From Artemia franciscana (Eukaryota > Arthropoda > Branchiopoda > Anostraca > Artemiidae), in assembly GCF_032884065.1 (NCBI RefSeq), contig NC_088871.1, positions 16,290,374 to 16,354,373 on the forward strand: a DNA stretch of 64,000 nucleotides, given 5' to 3'. The notes below the pieces were generated by a model, which saw only the letters and a program-made list of their open reading frames with translations, was not told the DNA's origin and did no database searches. This document shows positions 1 to 12,469 of this stretch, piece after piece. A program made the translations under genes and the position numbers. Each line of letters starts with the position of its first letter. The first letter of the stretch is position 1.

Positions 1-278
1 ACCCTATATAGGCCAGTGTATTCTCCTGATGAGCCCTTATGTTGGGTGTTGCCTCTGAATTATTTGTCTATATTATTTTTTCTATTGTTCGGTAAATGAC
101 GACTTATACTTATTGACGACATGACTGCCTGTCCATGGATTATTCTTTATGGTTGATTGTGTGTGGCTATGCTGTTTGACCTATGTGATTGTATGGATGA
201 GTAGGGTTAAGGCCTCATTCAAGTGCTGGTCTATATTAATCACTAATTTAGGAAAACAGTCTTCCTTTTCTCCTTCTG

Positions 279-280
<2 letters not shown>

Positions 281-337
<57 letters not shown>
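281..337. repeat. Poly(T) tract, 57 nt
   Basis: An unbroken run of 57 T. It could be the poly(A) tail of a minus-strand retrocopy or slippage. The flanks show no recognisable gene. The phenylalanine and lysine runs in overlapping open frames are artefacts. Confidence 0.9.
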
Positions 338-338
<1 letters not shown>

Positions 339-373
339 TGTTTGTGCTGTAGCATTGGTGATTTCTCTTTTCA

Positions 374-375
<2 letters not shown>

Positions 376-415
<40 letters not shown>

Positions 416-665
416 AATAAAAAAATGAAAATGAAAAAAAAACTAAAAAAAAACAAAAAAAAACAGAAAAACTAATAAAACCAATTGAATACAAAAAAAA
501 CAACAAAGAAATACAAAAAAACTAAAAAAAAATATACTGCTTTTAACAAAAAAAAACTAAAAAAAGAAAAAAAACATTAGAAAAACTAAAAAAAATAAAA
601 ATAATAATAAAATAAAAAATAAAAACAGAAAAACTAAAAAACAACAACAGATATACAAAAAAAAA
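376..665. repeat. (TA)n followed by A-rich (AAAAACTAAAAAA)-type low complexity
   Basis: About 35 bp of TA repeat, then about 250 bp made almost only of A runs broken by CT, C or T. The same A-run/CTA texture fills parts of the Helitrons at 34.9-35.4, 38.6-38.7 and 45.3-46.1 kb. With the Helitron-type coding fragment just downstream, this is probably a decayed Helitron interior (inference). Confidence 0.75.
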
Positions 666-915
666 ATAAAATTACATTAAATTGAAATTGCAATAATTAA
701 TTACAATAACATTGCAATAAAATATTTTGCAATATAAGGAAGCTTTCATTTCAGTAATTTGCAAAGCGAAAATTGAGGCTCTTATTAAATTTTATTAAAT
801 TGCTTAAAGAGTAAAAAACTGGTAATTGTAAAAATATTTGAATATATTTTGAAAATGGATTACAGCAATTCAAAAACCTTAAAAAGGAAACCAGAAGTTT
901 GAAGTTTAGTAAAAA

Positions 916-1480
916 TTGTTGTTAGAAGCTGGACTAGATTTAATATTAATGCTTGCGGCTCAAAGAGAAAATATCACTAATGTCAAAGAGAAATTATCCT
1001 ACAATGTCACCAAAAAGGGAACACCAGGAGGAAACACCAGAGCAACGCAAAACCAGGCTTGCGGCTCAAAGAGAAAGGGCCAGATTAGGAATGTTCAATT
1101 TACGTCAACAAAGGCGTGTCGAAGAATCACCCGATCACCGCGAAACCAGGCTTGCAGCTGAAAGAGAAAGTAAAAAAAGAAGGCGTGTGGAGGAATCACC
1201 AGAACAACGCGACACCAGGCTTGCGGCTCAAAGAGAACGTACCAAAAGAAGGTGTGTCAATGTATCATAAGAGCAACGAGTGTATAATCACATGGTATTC
1301 AGGTACTGCCCATCTGATGATTATTGCTTGAGTCGAGATGTTCGAATCGGGACTATATCTGAAATTTGTCCCTATCGCAAGGCCTTGAAATTTAATGGCG
1401 AAACAATGGGAATGTGTTGCGCCTCAGGAAAAGTTAAATTTCCTCAACTGGCTGTCCACCAGAGCCATTGAAGACTTTGC
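916..1480 (+). pseudogene. Helitron Rep/helicase N-terminal fragment
   Basis: Plus-strand frames encode repeated RLAAQRER, RVEESPEQRDTRLAAQRER units. These are followed, after frameshifts near 1260-1330, by LSRDVRIGTISEICPYRKAL and KFNGETMGMCCASGKVKFP. The better preserved copy at 42.4-43.1 kb has the same basic/acidic repeats and the CPYCKALKFNGETMGMCC zinc-ribbon-like motif. In Helitron replicases this region lies before the Rep (HUH) domain. Here the first cysteine pair is damaged (CPYRKA). The frame is shifted and the coding sequence is lost after about 1480, so it is a relic. Confidence 0.8.
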
Positions 1481-1499
1481 TTACTGGATATACGTGAAA

Positions 1500-2300
1500 A
1501 ATTTCCTCCGAAAAATACTCCTTACGGTTGGTTGGTATCCAATCACTTTCGATTTACAGACTATAACCGCCGGGGGATTATATAACAATTTCTACCTCCA
1601 GCCTCCTCTGGTCTCTCTTTTAGAGCTAATTGTGTACTTATCCGAAGGCTCGATGAGAGCTAAGATATTTTGGCGTTAAAATACTTCCTTTGAGGTATCT
1701 CCCTCTCTCCCTAGCTACTACACAGTCAGAGAACTCCATTGCAGAAATTTAAATACCTTTTTAAGTTTTGTAATTTGTTCTTTGCTTACAGTTAGTGTTT
1801 GTTATTAAGAAACATTCGGATATTTTTCATGTAGGATTTTTCCGAAGGGGGGGGGGGAGTTTCTGGGGGATTTTCCATGAGAATAACATTTTTTCATGGA
1901 ATCCGGGGGGGGGGGAGGCAAGACTTGCACATAAATCCATCTTTCCATAGCACTTCTCAACTAAACTAAAAGATAACAGAACTCAAATAAAATATTCAAA
2001 TTTGGAAAACCATATTTTCCGCAAGGGCGTATTTTCTAGGAGAGGATTTTTTCTTCGGAGAGGGGGAATAAACGCCTAGACCCGTGGACAGTGATTGGGT
2101 GAAAGAGAACCCCTAATAAGACATAAAAAAGGAGAAATAAACCTGGCTTTAAGAGTTTGTGACGTCCGATTTTCTTTGATTTTATGACAATAAAACAGAG
2201 GTTTTTTGTTAATCATCTTGACAGTCAGTTATATCATAACTTTTAAAAGCAAACAATTCCAACAAGCTAAAACATGTAAAAACTATAACTTAAGTTTTAC
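1500..2300. other. No gene recognised
   Basis: AT-rich sequence with two G runs (about 1848-1857 and 1905-1914) in short related phrases (GGGGGATTTTCCATG-like). No family, splice-bounded open frame or RNA structure recognised. Confidence 0.5.
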
Positions 2301-2305
2301 TCAAT

Positions 2306-2762
2306 TTAAGTACGGTAGTTGAGTTGCTCGAGAGTTCAGCTATACGAGAGTTCAGTAGCAGGGTGGTTCAGTTTCACGGTGGTTCAGTTGCATGATGGTT
2401 CAGTTAGTCGGTACTTCAGTCTTGCGGTGGTCCAGCTACTCAGTGATTCAGTTGGAAGAGGGCTCAGTTGCACGGGGGTTCAGTTACACGCAGGTTTAGT
2501 TACACAAGGGTTCAGTTACACACGAGTCCAGTTACACGGGGGTTCAGTTGCACAATGGTTCAGTTACATGGTGTTTCAGTTTTGCGGTGGTCCAGCTACT
2601 CAGTGATTCACTTGCAAGAGGATTCCGTTGCTCGGGGGTTCAGTTACACCCAAGTTTAGTTACACGAGGGTTCAGTTACACACGGGTTCAGTTGCACGGT
2701 GGTTCAGTTACAGTGGTTCAGTTGCTTGGGGTTCAGTTACACGGTCATTCAGTTGCAATGGA
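2306..2762 (+). repeat. Minisatellite, ~16-bp unit GGTTCAGTTRCACG
   Basis: About 28 tandem, diverged units built on GGTTCAGTTGCACGG with lengths near 15-17 bp. Because the unit is not a multiple of three, the overlapping open frames full of VQLHGGSV-like repeats change frame between units and are unlikely to be coding. There is weak higher-order structure: the block near 2417-2530 reappears near 2585-2700. Confidence 0.9.
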
Positions 2763-3014
2763 ACCCACACTGTTATTGCGTATGACACTTTCCTTTGACT
2801 TGGCATTCGGCGGATAGTCAGTAGTGGGCGGTTCCTCGTCAGTTTTCTTTTTACTGTGCGTGAGTGAGTGTCATTGTTTTACCTCTCTTATACTTCTTTC
2901 TCCCTGCATTCCCGGTCATAACCCTAATCGACGGACAATTGTAATTCATATTTACCAGAAATACCTTTACAGGAGAGTCAGAAACTTTAAGTGCTAAAGA
3001 GGGTATTATGAAAT

Positions 3015-4275
3015 ATAATTTTTTGAAGCTCCCATGTTTTGGAATAAATATCGTTAACAACTTTTTTTGATTGAGGAGGGGGGAGGGTGGTTCATGGAGG
3101 GCCAGGGGTCAGCTCCCATGACTTTGGAATAAAATATTGATATTTTTTTGGGGGGGGGGCGGGTGCCTGGCCAAAGAAAGCAAGGAGTGAGTCAGTTCCC
3201 ATAAGTTCGGGAACAAGATATCGTTAATAATTTTTTGGGGGAGGTGGGTAAGGCCATAGGGGGCCAAATGTTGCCTCCCGTAAGTTTTGGAATTAAACAT
3301 CGTTAATAATTTTTTGAGCGGCTGTCGGGTCATGGAGGGCCAGGGGTCAGCTCTCACAAGTTTTCAAATAAATATCGTTAATATTCCTTTTTGGAGTGTT
3401 TGGGTCATGGAGGTCATTTACCATAAATTTTTGAATAAAATATCGCTAATCTTTTTTTGGGGGGGTGGGTCTGACCGTGGAGGGCAAAGGGTCAGATCCC
3501 ATAAGTTCTGAAATAAAATATCGTTAATTAATTTGTTTTCAGGAGGGTCGAGCCATGGAGGACCAGGAGTCAGCTCTTAAAAGTTTCGGAATAAAATATC
3601 GTTAATTTTTTTTTGGTGGGGGCGGGCCATAGGAGGCTAAGGGTCATCTGCCATAAGCCCTATTAGCTAAAATGCCGTTAATTTATTTCTTTGGGGGGGA
3701 GTCGGGCCATGGAGGGCCAAGGGTCAGCTCCCATTAATTTTGGAATGAAATATTATTAATGATTTTTTTTTTGGGGGGGGGGAGGATCAGGCCATGGAAG
3801 GCTAGAGGTCAGCTCCCGTAAGTTTTGAAATAAATATGGTAGTTTTTTTTCGGGGACGGGGGTTGTCGGGCAATAAAGGGCCAAGGGTCAAGTCCCATAA
3901 GGTTTGGAAATAAATATTGTTAATTTTTTTATGGTGTCTGGCCATGGAGGGCCTGGGGTTAGCTCTCATGAATTTTGGAATAATAAATCGCCAAGAAGTT
4001 TTTTTGGGAGGGGGTTTCTTGGAAAGAGGAGTCAAGCCATGGAGGGCCAGGGCCCAGCTTCTTTAAGTTTTGGAAAAAACCTATCATTAACAATTGTTTT
4101 TGGTGGGGAGAGGGGGATCGGGGAACGGAGGGCCAGGGACAGCTCCCATAATTTTTGGAGTAAATATCGGTAATAAGTTGCTTTTTTTGGGTGGAGGGCC
4201 AGGGGTAATAAGTTTTTTAGGTGGATGGGCCAAGGAGGATCAGGGGTCAGCTTCCATCGTTTTTAGAATAAACTA
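3015..4275 (+). repeat. Degenerate ~90-bp tandem array
   Basis: At least a dozen diverged units with the order GTCAGCTCCCATAAGTTTTG, GAATAAATATCGTTAAT, a T run, a G run, and GCCATGGAGGGCCAGGG. Unit length varies from about 75 to 95 bp, mainly in the T and G runs. The array resumes at 5478 after a LINE insertion. Confidence 0.88.
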
Positions 4276-5470
4276 TTGTATAGAACAGAATAGAATATGA
4301 TTTATTGGCTAGAATAGCACATAAGCTAGCATAAGCACGTCAGAACAATTACAATGATAAAATAAATGTTAAGGGATAAACATAGTTACAAAGTTAAATC
4401 AATTATTAAAATGCGAAACAAAATAGGGAACGAAAGAGTTATTGTACCTCATGATCAACATTTGGGGACACAAGTTAAGTTGGGTATTTGAAGCTCTACG
4501 AGCATTAAGTCTTTCATTAGGAAGGATTGGGGGATTTTCTTTAAGGGGGGAAAAAGACGTCAATGATAGTCAGAACTAAGGTACTTGCACCCAAAGTTCA
4601 TAGTAAGGAGATGACGTCGTGATTCGAATGTAGTAAGTTCAAGTCTAGCCAAACCTTCATCAAGTAGTATAGGATGTCCCCAGTATAATTTTTCATTGCT
4701 CTTTTTTGAATGCTTTCAATTTTAGAACATTGGGCATTGGCCAACCCAGGGTGCCAGACAGGGCAAGCATTTTCGAGAACGAGTCTTATTTAAGAACAAT
4801 AAATTATTTTAAGGTTCTTGATTGATATGGAGAGCTTTTTGAGAAGAGAGAAAGATTTAAGGATAAAACTACCAGACTTAAATAAGTGAAAAGTGTGGGA
4901 CTTCTGTTTAAGGTCATTTTCCAACTGCACACCAAGCAGTTTAACTGTATTTAAATTTGGCATGCAAAGGTAATTATTGATTGAGGGCATTAAACTGCTT
5001 TTCGGAATACTTAGGTTGAGTTTAACATTGTTAAGATCATTCTTTAAGTTGTTAATGAGTGAGCCAAGTTTAACGCCCAAAGTATTTGAGGCTTGACAAA
5101 GGTTAAGTAATTTAAAATCATCCGTAAATTTAAAGTGTTGTCAAAGTTTGGTAAAACATTGTTAAAAACAATTAAAAATGCTAAAGGACCCAATTTAGTC
5201 CCTTGAGGTGCTCCACAGGAAATCGAGGTAAAACCTGATGAATCTCCGTTAGGGAGGACTACACATTGCTCACGACCAGACAAAAAACTAGCTACCATAC
5301 GTAAACCAAAATCTCTGACACCTAAAGCCCTTGCATTATCAATAACTATCTGATGATCCAAGTTGTCAAAGGCTTTGCTAATATAAGCAAAAACAGCCTC
5401 AACGTAGGAACTACTTAACTCAAGATGTTTGAAAACAGTGTCAAGTATATAATATAAACAATGCGATGGT
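4276..5470 (-). pseudogene. Non-LTR retrotransposon (LINE) reverse transcriptase, 3' part
   Basis: Minus-strand frames carry LINE reverse transcriptase motifs in order. From 5361 down: DHQIVIDNARALGVRDFGLR, SFLSGREQCVV, SCGAPQGTKLGPLAFL. Then, after a one-base frameshift near 5125, FTDDFKLLN (the catalytic FxDD box), LNLSIPKSSLM and LLGVQLENDL. Thumb-like sequence continues to about 4790. The 3' end (4276-4310) reads AATAAATCATATTCTATTCTG on the minus strand, an ATTCT microsatellite tail typical of such elements. It is 5'-truncated near 5470 and sits inside the ~90-bp array. Frameshifts make it inactive. Confidence 0.88.
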
Positions 5471-5477
5471 GCTATGA

Positions 5478-5690
5478 TTATAAAGCTATTTATTTTTTTC
5501 TTGGGGGAGGGGTTGGGCCATGGAAGGACAGGAGTCAGATCCCATAAGTTTTGAAATACAATATCGTTAGTAATTTGTTTTTTTTGCTTTTTGGGGGGAG
5601 GGGGTCAACCATGAAGGGCCAGAGGTCAGCTCCTTTTAAGTTTTGGAATAAAACATCGCTAATAAGTCTTTTTTGAGTGGAGGGGGGGGG
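5478..5690 (+). repeat. Continuation of the ~90-bp array
   Basis: Two further units (GGCCATGGAAGGACAGGAGT, CCCATAAGTTTTG, AATATCGTTA) directly after the LINE, of the same family as 3015-4275. Shows that the retrotransposon split a pre-existing array. Confidence 0.85.
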
Positions 5691-8600
5691 GGGGTTGCAC
5701 TCATCTGATCTTCGAATTATTTTAAAAACCCTTTCATTAAAACTTTATATACCCCTGGCGCATAAATTGTTACACCTGCCCCTGGGCTCTGGGGGTTGTG
5801 TTGACGGCGAAGATTTTGTTATTTATCTTCGAAATATTTTTAACAAAATGGCTGTATCGGAATTTTATCGGAAGCATTTGGGGAAAAAAGGGCTGTAGTT
5901 TCCCTCTGATCACATTTGTCTCTAAAAAAAGGACACTAGATTTTCTGATTTCCGATCGAATGACCCCCTTCCTGTGTTTATACGACCACCCCTTTCATAT
6001 GATGTGTCTCTAGGAAAAGAAATATAACATTGAAGCCTTTACTTTAGGCAACGCTATAGCATTGCCTCTGATTTTCACGGTTCGATGTTCCAACAGCAAG
6101 GGCAGTATTACAAAAACGTAATAAATGCTTTAAAAACTTCTTGCTTTTGAAACCACCAAAAGAAAAAGCTTAGAAAATAGTAATTTTGAGGTATCAGTAT
6201 ACTTTAATATGGGTCAGAAGGGCAAGAAATGTTATTACTTTCAAGTCTAAGATACTTAAAAAAATGTATTTCAAATATTTTGACTACTATTGACCATCGG
6301 ACAAAAAAGAAGGCTTTTACAGGTGACAAAAATTCAATAAAAACGCGACATCAAAACTCTTTTTTCAAACTCTTTGCATAGCGGAGAAAATGTTAGGTAA
6401 ACCATAAGTAAATACTGAACGTATGTTGAAGACCAAATCAGATGATTTGGTCGCATATAAAGTATATTGATTGTATTGAGTAGATGATTGGAAAGCAAAT
6501 AAAGTATATTGAAGACCAAATCAGATGATACTTACGTGTTATTGCGACCACACTTTGCTCTTGATCTGTACTGAAACCAGTTTTTTGTGTCCACTCGGAT
6601 ATAATCAGCTTACCCTGAGAGAGATAAAGTACTATACAGTCATATTTTAATTAAATATTTAATATATAGAGATAATATTTCTCTGTTGTAGTTTCTATAA
6701 TTTTGTTACTAAAATATTATATTGCATCGTATTCTGGTATATTTCATTATGATAAACATAACTTTACTTCTTGAGTGTGGTCGCTATAACACATAAGTAC
6801 CAACAAGGTATAAGAAAAGGGAATGAACCAATGGAGGGAAATTGCTCGGTTTAAGAGTATACACTACGAATCTCCGCTGAACAAAAAGTGTAGTGAAAAG
6901 TCCTAAATGTCGCAGAATATTTATTGTACCATGATACTCGTCATGAACGCCAGTTTTCTTTATTTGACAACCTGTAAACCATTTTTACACGCAAAGTGAC
7001 ATCTTTAACATTCGTTATGCATAACCAGTTTCCTGAAAAGAAAACAGTTCTGTATCGCGATTTTATTCTGTCTCATGTCGGCTTACGTCTTTTTTGTATC
7101 AAGATTGCTAATGATTGATTTAGCCCAACCGTGTATAAACATTGAAAACCCAAATTTACAATTGTTGTTCCACAGAGAAAAGCTACGGCTTTTATTTCGC
7201 TTAATATATATTTTTTTTATTTTTTATTTAGAACTTTGCAAAGAACTACAATGACATAAGCCCAGCTGTGATGTGACCTGTGTGGATCTAGAATGTTTTC
7301 CTCTGCAAAACTGCCAAAATAAGGTTCAGGAGGTCAAAAGGGTGCTAGGCGTGCCTTCTGTGTGTCCATATTAAACTCGACCAGTGTAGGTCGTGTAGGA
7401 AAGGGGTCCTACATTTCGTCATCAGGAAACCTGACATAAGAGGTTGTTGGTATCAATAAAAATTCGTGAAGAATATGAGTAGTTATCATAGTTGTGTCTT
7501 TGGGGGTCCCTGCCCGATCCTGACTATGTGGCAAAGAGGGGGAGGGTCCATGATACTAATGATCAGGGTCGTCTATAAGAAAGGGTGGTTAGATTAAAAC
7601 CAAACATGGTGAAAAGTAACAGCTAAAAACTTGTTTATTCATGTCATAGGTCTGTATAAAATCACACCTCTCTGAGGAGATGGGATTCCTCGACATGAAT
7701 TTCTATAAAAAGTGATTACACAATTTCACACAAACCCTGTCTTTGAAAGGGCGACCACAAATTCCTATTGCCGCAGAAGCGATCAACATCCCCCCAAGAT
7801 ATTTTTCCCTCCCCCCAATTTCAATGAATTAACACCACTACTGTGTCATATGAGGGGTCCCTACCATTCTCTTCATTCTGATGTCTACGGAAACGCACTT
7901 TAATGGGTCAAGCAAACATGAAATCAAGTAAAAGTCAGTGCATCCATTATAGGTTTTCGAGCGAAGAATCGATCCTACCACTCTGGACCCATTTGAACCC
8001 TGTGTGGGGATGAGAAGTACCTAAATTCTGGTCGTCAAGGTGTCTACCAAGAGGGATCGTCGAACCTCAGTCAAACATAGTCAGAAGTAACTGCTGGTAT
8101 TCCACCTATGACTTTTCGCAGTCCAGTATTTTTTTTTTCCTCTGAAAAGAGGAAAAAGGGCGCAGTTAAAAGTTTTGTCGTCAAGGTTGCTCGGGCTTCA
8201 TGAAGGAATTTGCATATCTCAAACAAATTCAGTGGAGAGTAAAAACTATTGTCCTTATCATGCCTTTTGGGAAACTAGGCCTGTTCTGATCCCTGTGAGG
8301 GACAGAGAAAAGAAGGCTCCTAAATTCTAAACGGAGACACTGAATGCCAACCAATAGCTGGCGTTCATTGAAACATTGCGTGAACTGAAACATTGCAAAA
8401 CACAATCTCACATAACCTGAGAATTGTGCAAAAAGCCACATAATTCAACCATCACAAAATTCATATACTTACAGTCAGGTCAGCTTAGTCAGCCAAATCT
8501 ATCCACACTAGGAGACTCCATATGAAAGTCTAAAAGCAATAAACCATAAACATTAAATGAAATATGGCTATCAAACACCATTTGTTAAGTACTAACTTAC

Positions 8601-8910
8601 CGTGTTTTGATTTTTGAACTTTCGTATTGCAATACTAACCCTGTAATCACTTCTTATGCATATTTTTGATGCGTAACAATTATTAGTTTTAAGGATTTTG
8701 CATCAAAAATAGTTTTTATACTTCTAGAAGAGGGGAAACGCTCCCGAAAACCTTGCCATTTTAGTTCAAATTGCTAAAAATTGCTTAGAAAACTTTCGAC
8801 TTGAGATCCTTGGAGAGAAAAATTAAACGTTTCAGAAAATTTAAAGGACAGGTTAGTTATTGTCAGGTGAGAGCAATTGTTATGGTTTTTACCTTGAACA
8901 AATCAAGTTG
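5691..8910. other. No gene recognised
   Basis: AT-rich DNA with only short open frames and no recognisable domains. There is a local repeat of GTATATTGA, GACCAAATCAGATGAT around 6425-6525, and several sentences resembling dispersed repeats (7300-8400). I can support no gene here. Confidence 0.45.
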
Positions 8911-8920
8911 AAGGAATAAT

Positions 8921-8968
8921 TGAACTACAGGATGACCATTCAATTGAACTACAGGATGACCATTCAAT
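8921..8968. repeat. 24-bp perfect tandem duplication
   Basis: TGAACTACAGGATGACCATT plus CAAT occurs twice head to tail. A small slippage duplication in otherwise unrecognised DNA. Confidence 0.9.
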
Positions 8969-9076
8969 TCATAGTTTCGTTTTGAAAAAAAAAATGAACA
9001 ATCAAACCGTAAAGCGGGTAAAACCTACGAATAAATAATGTCTATGTTATGAAAAAACAAGAAAACCTACCTGCAA

Positions 9077-9775
9077 ATTGAATGAAGAAGGACCAGAAAT
9101 ATTCATATTTCTATGTCTTTGAACGAACCAAATAAGCTTCAATATTAATGATAATTCATTAATTAACAAGGCTGATTAACATTCCCCAAAAAAGCCGAGC
9201 TGAAGCCCCCAAAGAGCTCTTTGCTGAAAGATATCAGGAGACTGAGTATAGCACTTAGTCCTCCTCGTAAAAAGTTTTCCTGGTTATTGGGTCATAGAGG
9301 GAAACGACACCAAACGAATTGTTATTGCACCAACTTCTTAAAGTCGGTTACCAGAGATAGACAGTAAAAGTCTAAATTTTAGTTTTCAAGTTTTTTGCCA
9401 ATTGAATGAAGAAGAATCAAACACGTTCAGGTTTCTATGTATTTGAACGAATCAAAGGAGCTTTAACATTAATGATAATTCATTATTTTTATCGGAGTGG
9501 GGCCAAGGTTGATTAACATTCCTCAAAAAGGTTAACAGTATTTGAAGTGGCTCTTTGCAAGGCCTCTTTGCTGAAAAGAAATTAAGGGACTGTGTCTAGC
9601 CGTTTGTCGTCCTAATGTAAAAAGTTTTTTTGGCCATTGAGTCATAGAGAGACATCACCCCAAACTATTTTAATTCAATGAAGCGCTTTAAAGTTTCATC
9701 TTTTTGCGGCAGCTTTTGATAGACAATAGAAATCTCTATTTCATTTTAGTTTTCTATTTTTGTCTTTTTTTTTGC
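9077..9775. repeat. ~324-bp diverged tandem duplication
   Basis: ATTGAATGAAGAAG begins at 9077 and 9401. Both copies continue in the same order: TTGAACGAA, TTAATGATAATTCATTA, GATTAACATTCC, CTCTTTGCTGAAA, AAAAAGTTTT, TTGGGTCATAGAG or its variant, and GATAGACA. Divergence is considerable, so the duplication is old. No coding potential seen. Confidence 0.75.
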
Positions 9776-10402
9776 AAATTCGTAAGTAAAAATAGTATAG
9801 AATATCCTACATTATCAGTCTATATTCTTCGACAAAAAATTGGAAATGCTGTTTGTTTTTAGAATAAAAAATGTTTCTTCCAGTGAAATTATAACAAAAT
9901 ATAACTTTTACAAAAAAAAGAGAAGCTTGAAAAATTTACGACATTGATCATGTTCAATTTTACCTTTTTGACAATGCGTAAACGCCTGTGGAAATTTTAC
10001 AAATATGGTAATATAAAAGGCATTTTTATCAGAATCATATTATTTGGAGCTGTTTGAAAATTGTATTTTCCACATGAATGCACATGAATGCACATTTATA
10101 ATTTTTACAATCGGTAGTTGTAATATGGTAATCCAGAAATTAATGTAAAAACAGAAGAGCGAAAAAAAAATGCTTCAGATTTTTTTATTGTTAATAAGAA
10201 AACAGCAGTCTAAATAGAGGCACTGCGTTTTCGTTTGAACTGTACTGTCAAGAGTATAAACCCTTTCAGACGGCGTATCCAGAATTTTGTTCAAAAAAGG
10301 TGAGACTCTGAGACTATATCAGGGGAATAAACTCTTCCAAATATCACCAACTTTTTAGTATTAATATTAAAAGGTAAATACTTCCCAATATTGTGCATAC
10401 AA

Positions 10403-10552
10403 TGAGATATTTCGCTCTGTTTCACATATTTCTAGGAATACTTGGAACATCTAGATATACATCACTGCATAGTACTAATCACTTTACTGAAAAGGAAGTT
10501 TCCTTAGCAGACAAAAGGGGTGAAGATTTCGTAAAAAAGATTTTAGGTGCAT
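10403..10552 (+). CDS. Candidate small secreted peptide ORF (weak)
   Basis: An ATG at 10403 opens 49 codons beginning MRYFALFHIFLGILG, which resembles a signal peptide, followed by EKEVSLADKRGEDFVKKILG with a Lys-Arg pair. The frame stops at TAA soon after. A possible donor (GTGCAT after TTTTAG, or GTAAAA after GATTTC) and an acceptor-like TTTCGATATTACAG at 10604-10617 suggest it might continue into a second exon. No family is recognised. Short open frames with a hydrophobic start arise by chance in AT-rich DNA, so confidence is low. Confidence 0.15.
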
Positions 10553-10989
10553 AATAAATAGCTATTATCACAGTTTCCATGAAATAAACTTAATTATTTA
10601 CTATTTCGATATTACAGACGGTTGCTCCAAGCCTCATTATAGGGGCTCCAAATCCAAACCCATAACATCCCGAGCATGATTAGAAGGGAACACTCTAAGA
10701 TCGACACATACCAATTGCTACATTTAAAAGAAACGCTTCATGTCTTCAATGACCGCTTCCCACAGATACAATTACAGCAACATCTGCATCCACTTACCCT
10801 CTTCTTAAAAGGAGGAGTCAACCCCATCTTTATATCACGATTTGTCAATGAGCTAAGAAAAACACGTAGTCACGAATCTTATTCTAATTGCATGAAGAAG
10901 AAATGTCTCTCAAAGAAGGCTCCCATCAAACCCATCGGTATATTCCTTCGTACGAGGGTTGAGTTGATGCACAGCTCCGTTATTAGATA

Positions 10990-12200
10990 GAATAAAACTA
11001 ACGACAAATCAGGCAAACTGATGGATCTAGAGCAACCAAATAAGCCATGAAGAAATATAGTATTTTCTGTATAAACGACTACGACTGTTGTAGAGGCATT
11101 AACAAAAATATATCTTGGGACGATCTCCATAAAAAGGTCAGTTCCCATGTAAATTGACCGTTTGAAACATAAAAGTACATGAAAGGTAACGAGGAGCTAC
11201 TCTCGTTACTTTAACAGGTGCGAACACAGGGGGCTCAGAACCTACACCACCTCCTTCCTAAGCACTCAATTTTTTATATTTCTGGATCATTTTTTGTCAA
11301 ATTATCAACTGATCTTTTACTATTATTGACTCCTTCCCCCTAAAAACATTCTGCGTATATAGACTTCAAATAAGGCAGATTTAAGATCAAAAATCTTTTC
11401 ACAGATAAGTCACGGTTGAGACTTGAGCTTCAAGCTCTTGAGGTTTAAGTTACTGCGTAAAAATGCCCCTAAAATGCGTCACATATTGATTTTGCAAACG
11501 TTAAAATGAACATAACTGAAATTTGAACAAAGAAAAATTCAACTCCTTCACCAAAGCATTAGTTAAATAAAGGGCTTTCTTCACTGTCTTTAAATAAATC
11601 CTAAGCTTCCCTCTCATATCAATCAGCAAGCGAAAAAGACGTCATTTTTACACAGTCCTAAAAAAAGCTTATGTCAGCTTTCCTCTCACTCAGACTATCT
11701 ATCTTAGCTTTTTCGTCAATTAGCCATGGCTTGATCTCAACTTGATTTTAATTCAAAAATTGACGCACTATCTAGTGAAATTGTTTCATTTTTACACAAC
11801 ATCCCTTATAATTCGTTAATCCATTTCTATGCAACTAATTCAGAGTCTGATCAGAGGATCAACTCTGATCCTCAATCATCAGAGCTCTAAGTTCAAATCA
11901 TGGCGAGTATTTTAGTATGAGACATTGAAAAGGCAGCAAACAAAAAAAATCAGGAAAATTTCGGGTCTGTGGCATAATTTTACGACATCATTCTGTAGTC
12001 TTTCTTACGTTTTCCCGCTTCAAATCCTTAAAATAAACCTTACAGATAGAAATATAATTTATTTATTTTCTTATTTTGTTTTGAATTTTCATTGACTTTT
12101 GATTGCAAGCATTTGCACAGATACATTACAACTATTTTTCAGTATGATAATGGGCCACAGGGACGAACTATCGAGAAATTTTCGACAGCATTCTTCATTT
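10990..12200. other. No gene recognised
   Basis: Apart from an open frame of about 104 codons just upstream (10676-10990, no recognised domain), this stretch shows no motif, repeat or splice-bounded frame that I can support. Confidence 0.4.
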
Positions 12201-12204
12201 TAAA

Positions 12205-12318
12205 TGATAATATGATAAATGATAAAAATGATAAATGATAAAAAATGATAAAAATAATAAAAATGATAAAAATGAAAATTATGAAAATGAAAAAAAATGA
12301 TAAATGATAATATTTAAA
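12205..12318. repeat. Simple repeat, ATGATAAA-type
   Basis: Imperfect reiterations of AAATGATAA and AAAATGA over about 110 bp. Confidence 0.9.
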
Positions 12319-12366
12319 TGAAAAATCTTTATATTCCTGATTAAGTAAAAAAAAAAAAAATTAAAG

Positions 12367-12466
12367 ACTTTTCAATCCGATTAATTTTGACACAAAATAT
12401 TATTACTAGAGAAAAAACTTTTCAATCCAATTAATTTTGACACAAAATATTATTACTAGAGCCTAC
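12367..12466. repeat. 50-bp tandem duplication
   Basis: ACTTTTCAATCC and TTTTGACACAAAATATTATT occur twice with a 50-bp period and a single difference in the shared part. A recent local duplication. Confidence 0.9.
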
Positions 12467-12469
12467 TGT

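Noticed and set aside
2319..2817. Repetitive VQLHGGSV frames as a repeat protein
   Set aside because: The 16-bp unit forces a frame change each repeat; three overlapping frames look equally good, as expected for a non-coding minisatellite.
10676..10990. 104-codon plus-strand frame as a gene
   Set aside because: No recognised domain, no clear promoter or splice support, and a comparable frame exists on the other strand; mentioned only in the gap description.
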